Assembly (NCBI GenBank): GCA_900552105.1
Contig: URYH01000022.1
Coordinates: 1 to 13,086 of the forward strand
Length of the DNA stretch: 13,086 bases
Source: an uncultured Eubacteriales bacterium
GTDB lineage: Bacteria; Bacillota; Clostridia; Christensenellales; UBA1242
Direction of reading: 5' to 3'
Below the pieces are notes generated by a model. That model was not told the DNA's origin. It saw only the letters and a program-made list of their open reading frames with translations, and searched no databases. Both the position numbers and the translations under genes were made by a program. Positions 12,892 through 13,086 of this stretch are shown in pieces. Position 1 is the first letter of the stretch; each line of letters begins with the position of its first letter.

Positions 12892-13086
12892 ATATACTCC
12901 TTGTTAGTTTTTATTATAACAAATATAAAATCAAAATGCACTATAATTTGATAAATTTTTTTTAAGAAAGCAAAAAATTGTTAAAAAGTTTTGAAATAAT
13001 TATACTAAAATCAATGATTTTTTATAAAAAAATAAAAAATTAATTGAAATTTTGTAAAAATAATTAAAATTAAATCAAAAATAATT
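12892..13086. promoter_or_regulatory. AT-rich upstream region of parA
   Basis: This is a leader and promoter region for parA. AAGGAG (12897-12902) is the ribosome binding site and TATAAT on the minus strand (12913-12918) is the best -10, giving a leader of about 15 bases. From 12950 to the edge the sequence is almost only A and T, with no reading frame or hairpin that I can support. Confidence 0.5.

Overview
This window looks like chromosomal DNA from a low-GC Gram-positive-type bacterium, most likely an uncultured Clostridia-like member of the Bacillota. That placement is inferred from the AT-rich composition, Firmicutes-type parAB with consensus parS sites, a tRNA-Leu with an AAG anticodon, and the housekeeping gene families. 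Strong GGAGG-type ribosome binding sites occur, so normal Shine-Dalgarno initiation exists. Several genes, however, seem to have almost no leader. No phage, transposon, IS or CRISPR structure is visible.

Layout, left to right. (1) Positions 1-53 hold the 5' part of a tRNA-Leu(AAG) on the minus strand, cut by the window edge, with a strong promoter. (2) Minus-strand genes follow: a small four-knuckle zinc-ribbon protein (138-551), a Ca2+-type P-type ATPase (624-3251) and undecaprenyl-diphosphatase UppP (3364-4125). (3) An 80-bp divergent spacer leads to the plus-strand ychF GTPase/ATPase (4206-5294) and a membrane-anchored C39-like papain-fold protein (5341-5946). The promoter of the latter lies inside the ychF terminator. 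(4) A shared bidirectional terminator (5953-5980) separates these from the minus-strand ftsH operon: ftsH (6537-8729, TTG start) coupled to a single-pass membrane protein (5983-6537). (5) A CvpA-family membrane protein (8871-9623) precedes a 1.45-kb gene-free region. (6) That region (9666-11117) contains three perfect parS sites, a 34-nt inverted repeat, a phased GACGCAAA repeat array and a strikingly A+C-rich strand. (7) The overlapping parA-parB operon (11118-12891) follows, then an AT-rich end.

Functionally, parA, parB and the three parS sites form a complete chromosome-segregation module, which in Firmicutes normally lies near oriC. UppP recycles the cell-wall lipid carrier, FtsH does membrane protein quality control, and the ATPase exports cations.

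The most unusual signals are two. First, three genes (ATPase, C39-like, cvpA) have a promoter with identical geometry: a 17-bp spacer, then a -10 hexamer exactly 6 bp before the ATG and no Shine-Dalgarno sequence. This predicts leaderless or nearly leaderless mRNAs. Second, the gene-free region beside parS holds an iteron-like array at 21-22-21 bp spacing, inside a block with about 2.7 times as many C as G on the plus strand.
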